Positions 33,477-42,578 are shown, counted from the stretch's first letter. The stretch: DNA of 64,000 nt from Butyricicoccus_A sp963601915 (GCA_963601915.1 CAVCGL010000006.1:62001-126000), one strand, 5' to 3'. A program made the numbers and translations. Notes: generated by a model not told the origin, from the sequence alone.

Positions 33477-34517
33477 TTAAAAGCCCATTTGGCGCGCTAC
33501 AAGCAGTGGAACGGTGTAATTATCAATCAGCCGTTCGATGCGTTTTTCTCCGTCCACTTCCTCGCTGAGCGATTGATATCCTTTTTTATACAGCTCCCCG
33601 CGAGAAATTTTTTTCTCGCCGTCCGCGACTTCGGTTCCCAGCAAATCATTTAACCGCTCGATCTCTTTGCGCGAAGCATTTTTATCACAATCGCCAGCGC
33701 GCAGATCGGTATCCGCCAATTGCAAATCCTGCATCCGCTGGATATACGCGAAATTTCCTGGGTACTTGCTGTCCAGATAGCTCTCGTACAGTGCCTCGTT
33801 CCACTGGTGTGACTGCTTCAGCTCCTGCGCGGTCAGCATAAAATAATTCTGTCCGACCTTCTGTCCGCCGTCCGGCACCGGATCGTCATAGGTGCAGTCG
33901 ATAAAATAGGTTTCCCCATACAGCCGCACCGCATTCCACGCGTGCGTCATGTCATCATCCTCTATATAATAAACATCCAGCCCTGCGCCATCGCACATAG
34001 CCTCAAATGCCCGCGCGTAGCCCGCGCACACAGCCTGCTTGTCCTGCACCGCCCCCGCTGCCATCTGTGTGCGCAGCTCGCCGTTCTCTGTGTATACGCA
34101 GGTGCGAATCAAGGTGTCATGAATCGCCTGCAATTTGCCGGTAATGGTCGTCTGTCCCTCGACAGCCTTTGCCCCCAGCTTTCTGGCCGCATCCAAACCG
34201 TCATCCTGCTCCTGTTTCTGCGGGATATTCCAGGTCAATTTGATTGCACCGTTCTGATAGGTCGCCGTCTCCAAATTGGACAGATACGGTTCTCCCGCCT
34301 GTAACAGATGATAGACCTCCAGTTCCGATATTTCTTTGCTATGAAACATCAGACTGTTCTGTCCCGCCTGATACGATGCCGCAAGGTCATCTGCCGCTTC
34401 CAGACTGGTTTCCGCCAGCGAAACATCCTGCTTTGACGGCAGCTTCCCATGCAAAAAAGCCAGAAGGGCAGCGATAATGCATACGACCGCTCCCCATTTG
34501 ACGAGTTTTCTCCGCAT
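33477..34517 (-). CDS. Transglutaminase-like protein, membrane-anchored
   Basis: 346 residues. N-terminal hydrophobic helix (KWGAVVCIIAALLAFLHGKL) as anchor or signal. The transglutaminase-core triad is visible: Cys in KQAVCAGYARAFEAMCDGAG, His in DMTHAWNAVRLYG, Asp in YFIDCTYDDPVPDGG. This fold acts as a protease or peptidase at the cell surface in Firmicutes. Last gene of the argS-prmA run. Confidence 0.85.
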   Translation of the reverse strand: MRRKLVKWGAVVCIIAALLAFLHGKLPSKQDVSLAETSLEAADDLAASYQAGQNSLMFHSKEISELEVYHLLQAGEPYLSNLETATYQNGAIKLTWNIPQKQEQDDGLDAARKLGAKAVEGQTTITGKLQAIHDTLIRTCVYTENGELRTQMAAGAVQDKQAVCAGYARAFEAMCDGAGLDVYYIEDDDMTHAWNAVRLYGETYFIDCTYDDPVPDGGQKVGQNYFMLTAQELKQSHQWNEALYESYLDSKYPGNFAYIQRMQDLQLADTDLRAGDCDKNASRKEIERLNDLLGTEVADGEKKISRGELYKKGYQSLSEEVDGEKRIERLIDNYTVPLLVARQMGF

Positions 34518-34552
34518 AATCTCTGCCCTCCGTTATCATTCTTATTGTTTTT

Positions 34553-35518
34553 TTATGCCTGATGCAGCGTCATGGCTACCCAATCGCCGGACTGATCGCG
34601 GCGATCCAGCACAAAGCCTGCGCCGAGCAGCGACTCCTGTACTTCATCCGCGCGCGGCGCGATGATGCCGGATACAATCAGAGTGCCCTCTGGTTTGAGC
34701 TTGCTCTTCAGGATGTCCTGCATTCCCATGATGACATCTGCCACGATATTGGCAACGATAATGTCATAGTCTGCGCCGATGCGCGCAGACAGCTCAGCGT
34801 CGCCAATGACATCGCCAACGCCGGTGTGCAGGGCAAAGCCGTTCTTCTCTGCATTTTCTGCCGCAATGCGCACCGCGTTGGGATCAATATCTACCGCGGT
34901 CACATCTTCTGCTCCGAGCATGTGTGCCGCCACAGACAAAATACCACTGCCGCAGCCCATATCGAGCAGGCGGTCTCCCGGTTTTACCAGACGCTCCAGC
35001 TCACAAATGCACAGCTGTGTCGTGTTATGCGTGCCGGTACCAAAGCTGGAAGACGGGTCAATTTCCAGAATTCTGCGGCCTTCCTCCGGTTCGCATTCCT
35101 CCCAAGACGGCTTGATGAGGAAGGTTTCACCGACACGGAACGGCTTAAAATACTGCTTCCAATTGTTCTCCCAATCTTCCTGACGGATGGACGCCAGCTC
35201 AGACACACAGCGGCCAAATGCCTTTTCCGTGTCGCGGGCACGCAGCTCTGCCAGACCTGCATTGACCTGCGCGAGCATTTCTGCGCCCGCCGGGCTGTCC
35301 TCCACGTAGATCTTCACGTTGGTCTCTGCATCCTTCTTTTCCTGCGACAGCTTTTCGTCCACATAATCCCAGTATATCTCGGTATCGTGCAGAAAATCCT
35401 CGAAATCCTGTGCGTCTTCAATGACAAACCCATCAATGCCCAAATCCATCAGCATACCGGTCACTGCGTCAATGCCGGTGGTGGATGTCCAAATGGTCAC
35501 TTCTGTCCAGTTATTCAT
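34553..35518 (-). CDS. prmA: Ribosomal protein L11 methyltransferase
   Basis: 321-residue SAM-dependent enzyme that trimethylates L11. N-terminal substrate domain (IWTSTTGIDAVTGMLMDLGI) and the C-terminal Rossmann domain with LLDMGCGSGILSVAAHMLGA, DIDPNAVRIAAENA and DIIVANIVADVIMGM. The catalytic-domain marker FGTGTHNTTQLCI is intact. Confidence 0.96.
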   Translation of the reverse strand: MNNWTEVTIWTSTTGIDAVTGMLMDLGIDGFVIEDAQDFEDFLHDTEIYWDYVDEKLSQEKKDAETNVKIYVEDSPAGAEMLAQVNAGLAELRARDTEKAFGRCVSELASIRQEDWENNWKQYFKPFRVGETFLIKPSWEECEPEEGRRILEIDPSSSFGTGTHNTTQLCICELERLVKPGDRLLDMGCGSGILSVAAHMLGAEDVTAVDIDPNAVRIAAENAEKNGFALHTGVGDVIGDAELSARIGADYDIIVANIVADVIMGMQDILKSKLKPEGTLIVSGIIAPRADEVQESLLGAGFVLDRRDQSGDWVAMTLHQA

Positions 35519-35534
35519 GCATTCTCCTCCTGAT

Positions 35535-35574
35535 TTCTAAAAAGCGCAGACAGGGAAAGCCCCCATCTGCGCTT
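35535..35574 (-). terminator. Terminator between the TIM-barrel-like gene and prmA
   Basis: Minus-strand AAGCGCAGA...TCTGCGCTT followed by TTTTAG, just after the stop at 35584. Confidence 0.85.
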
Positions 35575-35583
35575 CCACATATC

Positions 35584-36618
35584 TTACAAAGATACCATGC
35601 CATAGTGCTGGCGAAAATAATCCAATGTATCTTCGTCCAGCTCCCACGTTCCATCATACAGCGCAATGCCGTCAAACACGCGCAGTGCCTCTTCCAACAG
35701 CTCCGGATCCTCCGCTTCGAGACAGACCGGTCGATTGAGCATCACTTGGCTCTCTGCAAGCAGCTGCACATCATATGGTGTGCTGATCTCCAGCTTGAGC
35801 GCTCCAGACCATTGATCTTCCAGTTCCAGCAGCGTCTCGCCAAAATGATCCTCTAAATCAATCGGATCGGAAATATCAATTGTCGCATCGACAAAATGTA
35901 CATGCTCACCTACTGGCGCGAGAATATAATCCTCATCTGCTGCCGGTTCATTGGCTCCATCGCAGATCGGCACACGGCGCAAAATGCGCTCGATGTTATT
36001 CTCCTCGCTCGTGTGATAAAATTCCACACTTTCGAGATGCTGCATCTGATCCAGCTCATGCGGCTCAACAGAGACACCGAGTGCGACATTCGCATAGGGT
36101 GCCAGCTCTTCAATGGCATCATCGACATCCGCCGGTTCACCGGCGAGAATGATGCCAGCGACACCGATGCGCTGCAAAATGCCCATCACGGCCAGCGCCG
36201 AGGAATTATCCGCCGTGCGTCTGTCCTCATCGACGGGAATCTCTACCAGAATGCCCAGACCGCACTGATCTGTCACGGCCAGCACAGCAGCACGCAAAAC
36301 GTGCAGATTCTGCCGCATCCGCAGATAGATAAAATCTGCTTCTTCATGCGTCGCCCGGCTGACGATGTTTTTGAATCGTCCAATCAGTCGCTCTGACGGC
36401 CATTCCGCACCGATGTCCTCTTCCGGATTCCAGCCATCTGCGTTGACAAGCATACCGACCGGTCTGCCGCCCGCGTGGCTCTTGACTGCCGGAATGCTCA
36501 TGGCATCCGGCACGACAATCGCACTGGCACGACAGGTCTTCCAGTCCACAGACATCATCTGCGACGGGTGTTCTACTGTTACAATAACTTCCCCACTACA
36601 TAAAGGAACGGGTTCCAT
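35584..36618 (-). CDS. Unrecognised protein, possibly a degenerate MetH-like (homocysteine + pterin domain) TIM-barrel protein
   Basis: 344 residues, acidic, no signal or membrane segment. Segments such as MGILQRIGVAGIILAGEPAD and DAIEELAPYANVALGVSVEP look like the end of a homocysteine methyltransferase barrel, and LNRPVCLEAEDPELLEEALR with VFDGIALYDG looks like a pterin-binding barrel strand. The zinc-binding GGCC-type cysteine motif of the active enzyme is not present, so catalysis by that route is unlikely. This relationship is an inference from pattern resemblance. Sits 29 bases after argS. Confidence 0.45.
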   Translation of the reverse strand: MEPVPLCSGEVIVTVEHPSQMMSVDWKTCRASAIVVPDAMSIPAVKSHAGGRPVGMLVNADGWNPEEDIGAEWPSERLIGRFKNIVSRATHEEADFIYLRMRQNLHVLRAAVLAVTDQCGLGILVEIPVDEDRRTADNSSALAVMGILQRIGVAGIILAGEPADVDDAIEELAPYANVALGVSVEPHELDQMQHLESVEFYHTSEENNIERILRRVPICDGANEPAADEDYILAPVGEHVHFVDATIDISDPIDLEDHFGETLLELEDQWSGALKLEISTPYDVQLLAESQVMLNRPVCLEAEDPELLEEALRVFDGIALYDGTWELDEDTLDYFRQHYGMVSL

Positions 36619-36647
36619 GTTCTCTCCTTCTGCCTCTATCAGGCGAT

Positions 36648-38336
36648 TTACATATGTTCCGGTGCTTCTACACCGATCATTGTCAGTACATTATAAATGG
36701 TCTGGCGTGCAGCGCGGCACAGAACCAGACGAGCGTCACGCACTTCGTCCTCTGCTTCCTTGATGCGGCAGGCATTGTAGAAGCGATGGAACTGTGCACA
36801 CAGTGCAACGGCATACTTGTTCAGACGGGACGGATCGCGGTCAGCAGCTGCGCCGATAATTTCCTCCGGCAGCAGGCTGATCTGCTTAACCAGTGCCAGC
36901 TCTTCCTCTTCGCTCAGAACCGTCAGATCTGCCTGTTCCGGCACCATCACGCCCTCTTCTTCCATCTTGCGCAGCAGGCTGCAAATACGTGCATGCGCAT
37001 ACTGGCAGTAGTACAGCGGATTGTCGCTGTCCTGCTTGACAGCCAGATCCAGATCGAATTCCATCTGGGTCTCTGCGGCACGAGAGTTGAAGAAGTAACG
37101 CGCTGCATCTACCGGAATCTCATCCAGCAGATCGCTGAGCGTCAGGCTCTTGCCGGTACGCTTGGACATACGAACCACTTCGCCGCCCTGCATCATGCGA
37201 ACCAGCTGCATGAGCACGATTTCCAGACGATGGCTGCCGTCCAGTCCCAGTGCATCCAGTGCGCTCTGCAGACGATGCACATGGCCGTGATGGTCTGCGC
37301 CCCAGATGTTGATGACACGGTCAAAGCCGCGCTTCTCAAACTTGTTTCTATGATATGCAATGTCTGCGGCAAAATAGGTATAGAAACCATTGGCGCGGCG
37401 CAGAACATCGTCCTTTTCGCAGCCAAAATCAGTGGAACGCAGCCACAGGGCGCCTTCCTTTTCGTAGGTTGCACCCTTATCTGCCAGCATCTTGACGGTC
37501 TCTTCGACGTAGCCGGAAGAATGCAGACCGCTCTCGCGGAACCACACGTCATAATGAATCTTATACCGCTCCAGATCGCGCTGCATCCGCGCAATGTTGG
37601 TCGGCAGACCGTACTCCACAATGACCTTGCGGCGCTCCTCGCCGGACATGTCGAGCAGCTTATCGCCGTGCATCTCAATCAGATCCGCAGCCAGTTCCTT
37701 GATGTCTGCGCCCTGATACCAGCTCGGATCAAACTCGATGGCGTCTTCGCCCTTAAGCTGCTGGATATAGCGTCCTTCCACGGAGTGTGCGAACTTGTCT
37801 ACCTGATTGCCTGCGTCATTGATATAGAACTCACGGGTGACATCGTTGCCAGCCCAGCTCAGAACCTCTGCCAGACAGTCGCCCAGCACGCCGCCGCGGG
37901 CATTGCCCATGTGCATCGGGCCGGTCGGATTGGCAGAAACGAATTCTACCATGATCTTTTCCGGATGCTCAGCCTTGGTCTTGCCGTAATCCTTGCCCAT
38001 CTGTGCGACCAGCGCAATGGCATCTGCATACCACTTCTTGCCGAGACGGAAGTTCAGGAAGCCCGGGCCTGCGATGGAGATCTCTTCAAAATACGTATTG
38101 TCCAGCGAAACATGTGCCGTAATGCTCTCGGCAATCTTTCGCGGTGCCATGTGCAGCGGACGCGCGCACTGCATGGCAAAAGAGGATGCATAGTCACCGT
38201 TCTTGGTGTCCTTCGGAATCTCAACAGCAACAGCCGGAACCTCTGCTTCCGGAAGCTCGCCAGCCTGCACTGCTGCGTGATATGCGTTCAGGACAGCCTC
38301 TGCTGCCTGCTTCTTTGCCTGTTCGATTAAATTCAT
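36648..38336 (-). CDS. argS: Arginyl-tRNA synthetase
   Basis: 562-residue class I synthetase. HIGH-like motif in SANPTGPMHMGNARGGVLGD, KMSK-like MSKRTGKSLTLSDLLDE near residue 360, and the DALR anticodon-binding C-terminus (NKYAVALCAQFHRFYNACRI, ARQTIYNVLTMIGVEAPEHM). Length normal. Confidence 0.97.
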   Translation of the reverse strand: MNLIEQAKKQAAEAVLNAYHAAVQAGELPEAEVPAVAVEIPKDTKNGDYASSFAMQCARPLHMAPRKIAESITAHVSLDNTYFEEISIAGPGFLNFRLGKKWYADAIALVAQMGKDYGKTKAEHPEKIMVEFVSANPTGPMHMGNARGGVLGDCLAEVLSWAGNDVTREFYINDAGNQVDKFAHSVEGRYIQQLKGEDAIEFDPSWYQGADIKELAADLIEMHGDKLLDMSGEERRKVIVEYGLPTNIARMQRDLERYKIHYDVWFRESGLHSSGYVEETVKMLADKGATYEKEGALWLRSTDFGCEKDDVLRRANGFYTYFAADIAYHRNKFEKRGFDRVINIWGADHHGHVHRLQSALDALGLDGSHRLEIVLMQLVRMMQGGEVVRMSKRTGKSLTLSDLLDEIPVDAARYFFNSRAAETQMEFDLDLAVKQDSDNPLYYCQYAHARICSLLRKMEEEGVMVPEQADLTVLSEEEELALVKQISLLPEEIIGAAADRDPSRLNKYAVALCAQFHRFYNACRIKEAEDEVRDARLVLCRAARQTIYNVLTMIGVEAPEHM

Positions 38337-38380
38337 ATCATCGTGCCTTTCTTGTTTGGTTTCTATCCTATCAAAGGCGC

Positions 38381-38404
38381 CTAAAAAGCGCCCGAAACGG
38401 GCGA
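38381..38404 (-). terminator. Terminator of the ddl-murI-DUF1934 operon
   Basis: Minus-strand CGCCCG-TTT-CGGGCG followed by CTTTTTAG, 32 bases after the stop at 38436. Confidence 0.85.
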
Positions 38405-38435
38405 AAACGCAAAATTTCCGCCCGTCACTCGTTTT

Positions 38436-38894
38436 TTACTGCATATTGCCGGTTGGTGTCACTGCCATTTCAAAGCGGTGTGTACCGGCAAGATTGGAAT
38501 CAATCTCCACGGTGTAGTCGATGGACAAGCTGCCGCCGTTCTCACCGATATTGTTAATGAGCTGGGAAGTATGGGTTGAAACCGCCAGCGAACCCACCTC
38601 TGTCTGGTACAGACCGACATGCCGTCTGTGTTCTGCAAACAGCATCTGTGCCGGATGCGTGCCCGTGCGGGTCATCGTCACCTGTCTGTCCTCCAGCTTG
38701 AGCGTCGTGCGCGTGCCTTCCATGCCGGTCAGCTCGCTCTCCTCATAGGAGATAAAGTATTTGCCGTTGCGGCGGTATAAGCGCCCCGCCGTAATCAGGT
38801 TGATGTTGTCCGGCTCGCAGCCCTCAAAGTTCTGCTTGCTCGCAATGGTAATGATGACGTCTTTTTTCATGGATGTATTCGACTTTGTTTCCAT
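38436..38894 (-). CDS. DUF1934 family beta-barrel protein
   Basis: 152 residues. KKDVIITIASKQNFEGCEPD at the start, YFISYEESELTGMEGTRTTL and LSIDYTVEIDSNLAGTHRFE resemble the DUF1934 (YwiB-like, calycin-type) family often found beside argS or murI in Firmicutes. Cytoplasmic, function unknown. The ATG at 38894 has GGCGG upstream and starts 11 bases after the murI stop; an internal ATG eight codons later is possible. Confidence 0.75.
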   Translation of the reverse strand: METKSNTSMKKDVIITIASKQNFEGCEPDNINLITAGRLYRRNGKYFISYEESELTGMEGTRTTLKLEDRQVTMTRTGTHPAQMLFAEHRRHVGLYQTEVGSLAVSTHTSQLINNIGENGGSLSIDYTVEIDSNLAGTHRFEMAVTPTGNMQ

Positions 38895-38904
38895 ACCGTC
38901 CGCC

Positions 38905-39711
38905 TCACTTTCCATATGCCGTGATATCAACGAGCTGTGCGTGCACACCTGCCGGTTCTCCCAGGAACATCTCTGCGTGCTCGTCAAAGCTGTCAATATC
39001 ATCCGAAACATAATACTCTGTGTTTCCGGTGCGCTCTTCTGCGCGGTCGATAAACGTCTTGACATAATCTGCCGCTTCTGCGCCGACATCAATGAGTGTC
39101 ACCTTGTCCCCCATGAATTGGTGGATGGCTTCACGCAGCAGCGGGAAATGGGTACAGCCAAGAATCAACGTATCCACGCCAAAGTCCTTAATATCTGCGA
39201 GATATTCCTCAACGACAAGCTGTACCACCTTGTCGTCCGGAGAAAACCGTCCGTTTTCTACCAGCGAAACAAACAGCGGGCAAGCACGGGCAATCGTCTC
39301 AATGCCCGGACGCTGTGTGTGCAGGCGCGCTTCATACGAGCCGCTCTGAATGGTGCCGCGCGTACCGATAATGCCCACACGGTCATTCTTGGTATACTTG
39401 AGCGCCGCATGACATGCCGGCTTGACGACACCGACCATCGGCAGGGTATTTTCTCCCTTGATGACATCCAGTGCCACCGAGCTGACCGTGCCACAGGCAA
39501 CGACAATTGCCTTAATATCATGCTGAATCAAAAACGCCGCATCCTGGCGGGTATAATTGATAATGGTCCGGCGTCCGCGCGAGCCATACGGCACACGACC
39601 GGTATCGCCAAAATAAATAATGTCTTCGTTGGGCATGACGCGATGCAGCTGGCGTACAGCTGTCAGACCGCCCAAACCGGAATCAAACACACCGATCGCT
39701 CTATTATCCAT
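38905..39711 (-). CDS. murI: Glutamate racemase
   Basis: 268-residue cofactor-independent racemase giving D-Glu for peptidoglycan. First catalytic Cys in IVVACGTVSSVALDV, second in LILGCTHFPLL; N-terminal IGVFDSGLGGLTAVRQLHRV and YFGDTGRVPYGSR bind substrate. Two ATGs in tandem (39714 and 39711) overlap the ddl stop; I use the second, seven bases from GGAG. Confidence 0.96.
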   Translation of the reverse strand: MDNRAIGVFDSGLGGLTAVRQLHRVMPNEDIIYFGDTGRVPYGSRGRRTIINYTRQDAAFLIQHDIKAIVVACGTVSSVALDVIKGENTLPMVGVVKPACHAALKYTKNDRVGIIGTRGTIQSGSYEARLHTQRPGIETIARACPLFVSLVENGRFSPDDKVVQLVVEEYLADIKDFGVDTLILGCTHFPLLREAIHQFMGDKVTLIDVGAEAADYVKTFIDRAEERTGNTEYYVSDDIDSFDEHAEMFLGEPAGVHAQLVDITAYGK

Positions 39712-40783
39712 CATACCGCTCCATTGCAAAAGAAATCAGTCGATCAATGAGATCTGCATACGCAAGACCCATGTGCTCCTGCAGCTTCGGATACATGCTG
39801 ATGCTCGTGAAGCCCGGAATGGTGTTGATCTCATTGAATACGATTTCGTCATCTGCATAGGTGCAGAAGAAGTCTACGCGGGACAGTCCCTTGCAGCCCA
39901 GCGCACGATAAACGCGAACGGCATCCTCACGAACCGTCTGCATTGCCTTTTCGCTGATGTGCGCCGGAATGTACAGACCGGATGTGCCGTCTACGTATTT
40001 TGCCTCAAAGGTATAAAATTCCTGACTCGGTGCGATCTCACCGGCAAATGTCGCGGTCGGCTCGTCATTTCCGAGCACGGCAACTTCAATCTCGTGGCCA
40101 TCGATAAACTCTTCGACCAGAACCTTGGCATCATACTTGAACGCCTCTGCCAGACCAGCCTTGAGCGATGCGCGGTCTGTCGCCTTGGATACACCGACGG
40201 AAGAGCCTTCGCTGCACGGCTTGACAAATACCGGATAGGAGCCCAGCTTTTCCTCTGCCAGAGCACACTCGGCATCGGCATCCTTTTCAAACGCGTGCTT
40301 GCGCGCCAGATAGAACGCAGCCTGACGCACGCCTTCCTGTTCCACAATAACCTTTGTCAGGCTCTTATCCATGGAGCAAGCGGATGCGGCAACGCCCGGT
40401 CCGACATATGGAATATGTGCCAGTTCCAGCAGACCCTGAATGGTTCCGTCCTCGCCGCCAATGCCGTGCATCACCGGAAATACGCAGTCTGCGTGGATGA
40501 CTTCCGTGCCGGTTTCGCGCATAACGATCAGGCCATGGGTATGTCTGTCCGGAGACAGCACTGCCGGAACCGACTTGTCGTTTTGTTCCCACGTGTCGTG
40601 CTCGATGCTGTCAAAGTCCTCAGACTCGATCAAACGCCAAGCACCGTCACGGGTGATGCCGACCGGATAAATTGTATATTTTTCCTTGTCTATATTTCGC
40701 AGAATGGATGCTGCCGAAATACAGGAAATTGGGTGCTCAGAGGACACGCCGCCAAACACCACAATCACGTTCAGTTTATTCAT
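39704..40783 (-). CDS. ddl: D-alanine--D-alanine ligase
   Basis: 359-residue ATP-grasp ligase for peptidoglycan. IVVFGGVSSEHPISCISAAS at the N-terminus, FPVMHGIGGEDGTIQGLLEL, GSSVGVSKATDRASL, and the metal-binding GLSRVDFF and NEINTIPGFTSISMYPKL. The C-terminal signature ends in MYPKL followed by a Tyr-free segment; whether it makes D-Ala-D-Ala or D-Ala-D-Lac is not decided here. Coupled to murI. Confidence 0.96.
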   Translation of the reverse strand: MNKLNVIVVFGGVSSEHPISCISAASILRNIDKEKYTIYPVGITRDGAWRLIESEDFDSIEHDTWEQNDKSVPAVLSPDRHTHGLIVMRETGTEVIHADCVFPVMHGIGGEDGTIQGLLELAHIPYVGPGVAASACSMDKSLTKVIVEQEGVRQAAFYLARKHAFEKDADAECALAEEKLGSYPVFVKPCSEGSSVGVSKATDRASLKAGLAEAFKYDAKVLVEEFIDGHEIEVAVLGNDEPTATFAGEIAPSQEFYTFEAKYVDGTSGLYIPAHISEKAMQTVREDAVRVYRALGCKGLSRVDFFCTYADDEIVFNEINTIPGFTSISMYPKLQEHMGLAYADLIDRLISFAMERYDG

Positions 40784-41206
40784 AAAATCAAGAACCTCTG
40801 TATCGTAAAGTCATCGGGCATACGCCCATGATTGTATTCTGTTCTATTATACGTCAAATGCAGCGCATATGCGAGAAGAAAAGGAAACAAATTTATGAAA
40901 ATTCCGCGAGTTGTTTTCCACAACTTGCCGATATTTCACCCGATGCATGTCTGTAGACACAAAAACAGGCTATGCCGATGCCAAGCCATTTTCGCTCCGC
41001 CGCACAGCCAGTTCCGCCCGTCGTTTTTCTATACGTTTCATGATAATTATCAAAATAATTACAATGCGTATACACGTTTTTGTGCCCTCAGTATTTATAG
41101 TATAGCATGGTTGTTACAAAAAATCAATACTATTTGAAAAAATTCAAAAATTCTTTTCTTTTTCAAGTTTTTATCTATTTATATTCAAAAAAAGTTATAA
41201 AATATG
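40784..41206 (+). other. AT-rich spacer upstream of ddl, no gene seen
   Basis: A TATAAT on the minus strand at 40848-40853 with a poor -35 may be the ddl promoter, followed by a small GGGC/GCCC hairpin in the leader. The remainder is AT-rich with no ribosome-site-preceded frame longer than about 40 codons. Confidence 0.5.
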
Positions 41207-41235
41207 TTGACAAATCTTCGTCTCCGTGCTATTAT
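41207..41235 (+). promoter_or_regulatory. Promoter of an orphan transcript
   Basis: Plus-strand TTGACA, 17-bp spacer, TATTAT: strong sigma-A promoter facing into a 1.3-kb region without an ordinary gene. A 5' hairpin (AAGAC-ATCAG / CTGAT-GTCTT, 41258-41289) follows the inferred start near 41242. Confidence 0.82.
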
Positions 41236-41301
41236 ATAACCACGATAAAGAACAGCCAAGACATATCAGACATTCTGATGGCTGGTCTTTCAAACCAAAT
41301 G

Positions 41302-41805
41302 GAAAGCGGTGATGCCGATGCCAGTAGTTGACGCACAGCCGAACCAGACCGAATCATCGGTCGCGTACTCTTCCATTCACGAGAAAGTGGTGTTTCCAAT
41401 GGGCAGGTAAGTATTTGTTCCTAGCAGCTGACAGTTTTTATGCATCTATTTTATTTTCGGTTGCTGCATATACTTTTTAGAAAGTGGTGTTTCCCATGGG
41501 CAAATGAATCATTTGTTCCCAAATGCCGATCATTTTCGGATTGAAGAAAACAACAGAATTTTTAGAAAGTGGTGTCTCCGATGGGCAGATAACAAACTGT
41601 TCCAATCCAATCGGAATGTCTACTCCGATTGCAAGCAAACGATTTCCTATTCTTCAGAAAGTAGTGAATCCAATGGGTTAGTTACACGCATTCTCGTTCC
41701 CGGCAACGATGTTCGGTAAGCAAAACTGCTAAAAAAACATCTTCCTTTCCAGCCGACTGATAAAAACGCCATAAGAAAGAGGTGAGTCCAATGGCAGTAG
41801 ATGAA
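41302..41805 (+). repeat. Tandem array of about six imperfect repeat units
   Basis: A core GAAAGtGGTGtttCCnATGG occurs at 41302, 41383, 41480, 41564, 41656 and 41774, i.e. the aligned ATGs are at 41318, 41399, 41496, 41581, 41673 and 41791 (spacings 81, 97, 85, 92 and 118). Units 2-4 extend further (ATGGGCA-R-R stop, then GTTCC). The core looks like a Shine-Dalgarno site plus start codon; in frame it also reads K-V-V-x-P-M-G. Spacers differ in sequence and often contain a small hairpin. Confidence 0.8.
41318..41410 (+). CDS. Possible micro-peptide, 30 aa
   Basis: Start ATG at 41318 after AAAGCGGTGATGCC. The peptide begins MPVVDAQPNQTESS and ends HEKVVFPMGR, finishing inside the second repeat unit. 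Ser/Gln/Val-rich, no signal or membrane segment. No homologue recognised; its reality rests only on the ribosome-site-like repeat and the promoter upstream. Confidence 0.35.
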   Translation: MPVVDAQPNQTESSVAYSSIHEKVVFPMGR

Positions 41806-41844
41806 CAGTTTTTGGAGCAGCAGGACTCGCAGCAGACTGGTTGA
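41791..41844 (+). CDS. Possible micro-peptide, 17 aa
   Basis: ATG at 41791 after AAAGAGGTGAGTCC, the best Shine-Dalgarno match in the array. Reads MAVDEQFLEQQDSQQTG then TGA. The start resembles that of the first micro-peptide (M-[PA]-V-x-D-x-Q), suggesting a common origin. Glu/Gln-rich; function unknown. Confidence 0.35.
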   Translation: MAVDEQFLEQQDSQQTG

Positions 41845-42486
41845 GTGCTCGTTCTCCCAGCCTCCGGCGTATTGCCTTCCAAAAGCAGCAATCCCACACA
41901 GAGCTTACGTTTCTATCCTGACGGAAATCCCATGTGAGCGTTGAAAAATATCAGAAGCATCAAAAATATCAATTTATTCTTTGTCGTTTCTGTTTCATCG
42001 TAAAATCTCCAGATTATCGCATGAGAGCAATTTTCGTTTCGACAGATCTGATTCTGGATTATGTATCCCATTATCCCGTTGGGTGCCTGTGTTGCAATCG
42101 CAAAAGCAGGATATCCCCCTTCCGGATTTTCTCTTGATTCCTTTCACTTGTCCAAAAGGCAAACCGGGTTAACGCACGGACCGCAGATCCGAAATTCTTT
42201 TGACCTTTGTGTCGCAGATGCAAATGAACCGCGAATCTATACTTTTACATGATTCACTTTTAGCTTTGTAGGAGGATACATCAGTAGTTTGATACGAGAT
42301 ATTTTTCCAGATGTAGAGTGAGAAAAGCAACGGAATGTGCGAATTGCGGAAAGATATCAAAATCTATTTCATCCATTTGAAATGATTTTTTCGATCAGAT
42401 TGACTTTTGTTATTCTGCTGTGATCCTGTGTTCCATATGAATCACAAGATGATTTTTATATAAAAAGAATATATTTCGTAAGAGTT

Positions 42487-42518
42487 ACGGCTTCGTATTG
42501 ACGGAGCCGTTGTTTTTT
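42487..42518 (+). terminator. Terminator of the orphan transcript
   Basis: ACGGCT-t-CGT-attg-ACG-g-AGCCGT followed by TGTTTTTTG on the plus strand, 60 bases upstream of the rnr promoter. Confidence 0.85.
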
Positions 42519-42578
42519 GCCCAAAAACAGATATTTCGTATTTTTTCAAAATAGACTGTATGCTCTCTGTGGGAAATC

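Larger units (their letters stand above)
41242..42518 (+). ncRNA. Putative orphan transcript bounded by a promoter and a terminator
   Basis: From the promoter at 41207-41235 to the terminator at 42487-42518 there is no conventional coding sequence. The first 560 bases hold a tandem repeat array with very short reading frames (see 41302 and 41791); from 41840 on I see only AT-rich sequence with short frames in all directions. It could be a structured RNA, a polycistronic micro-peptide mRNA, or a decayed locus; the sequence alone does not decide. Confidence 0.45.

Noticed and set aside
41302..41805. Repeat array at 41.3-41.8 kb considered as CRISPR or as a T-box-like riboswitch cluster
   Set aside because: Core length and spacing vary, spacers are long and unequal, and no T-box or other known riboswitch core is present.
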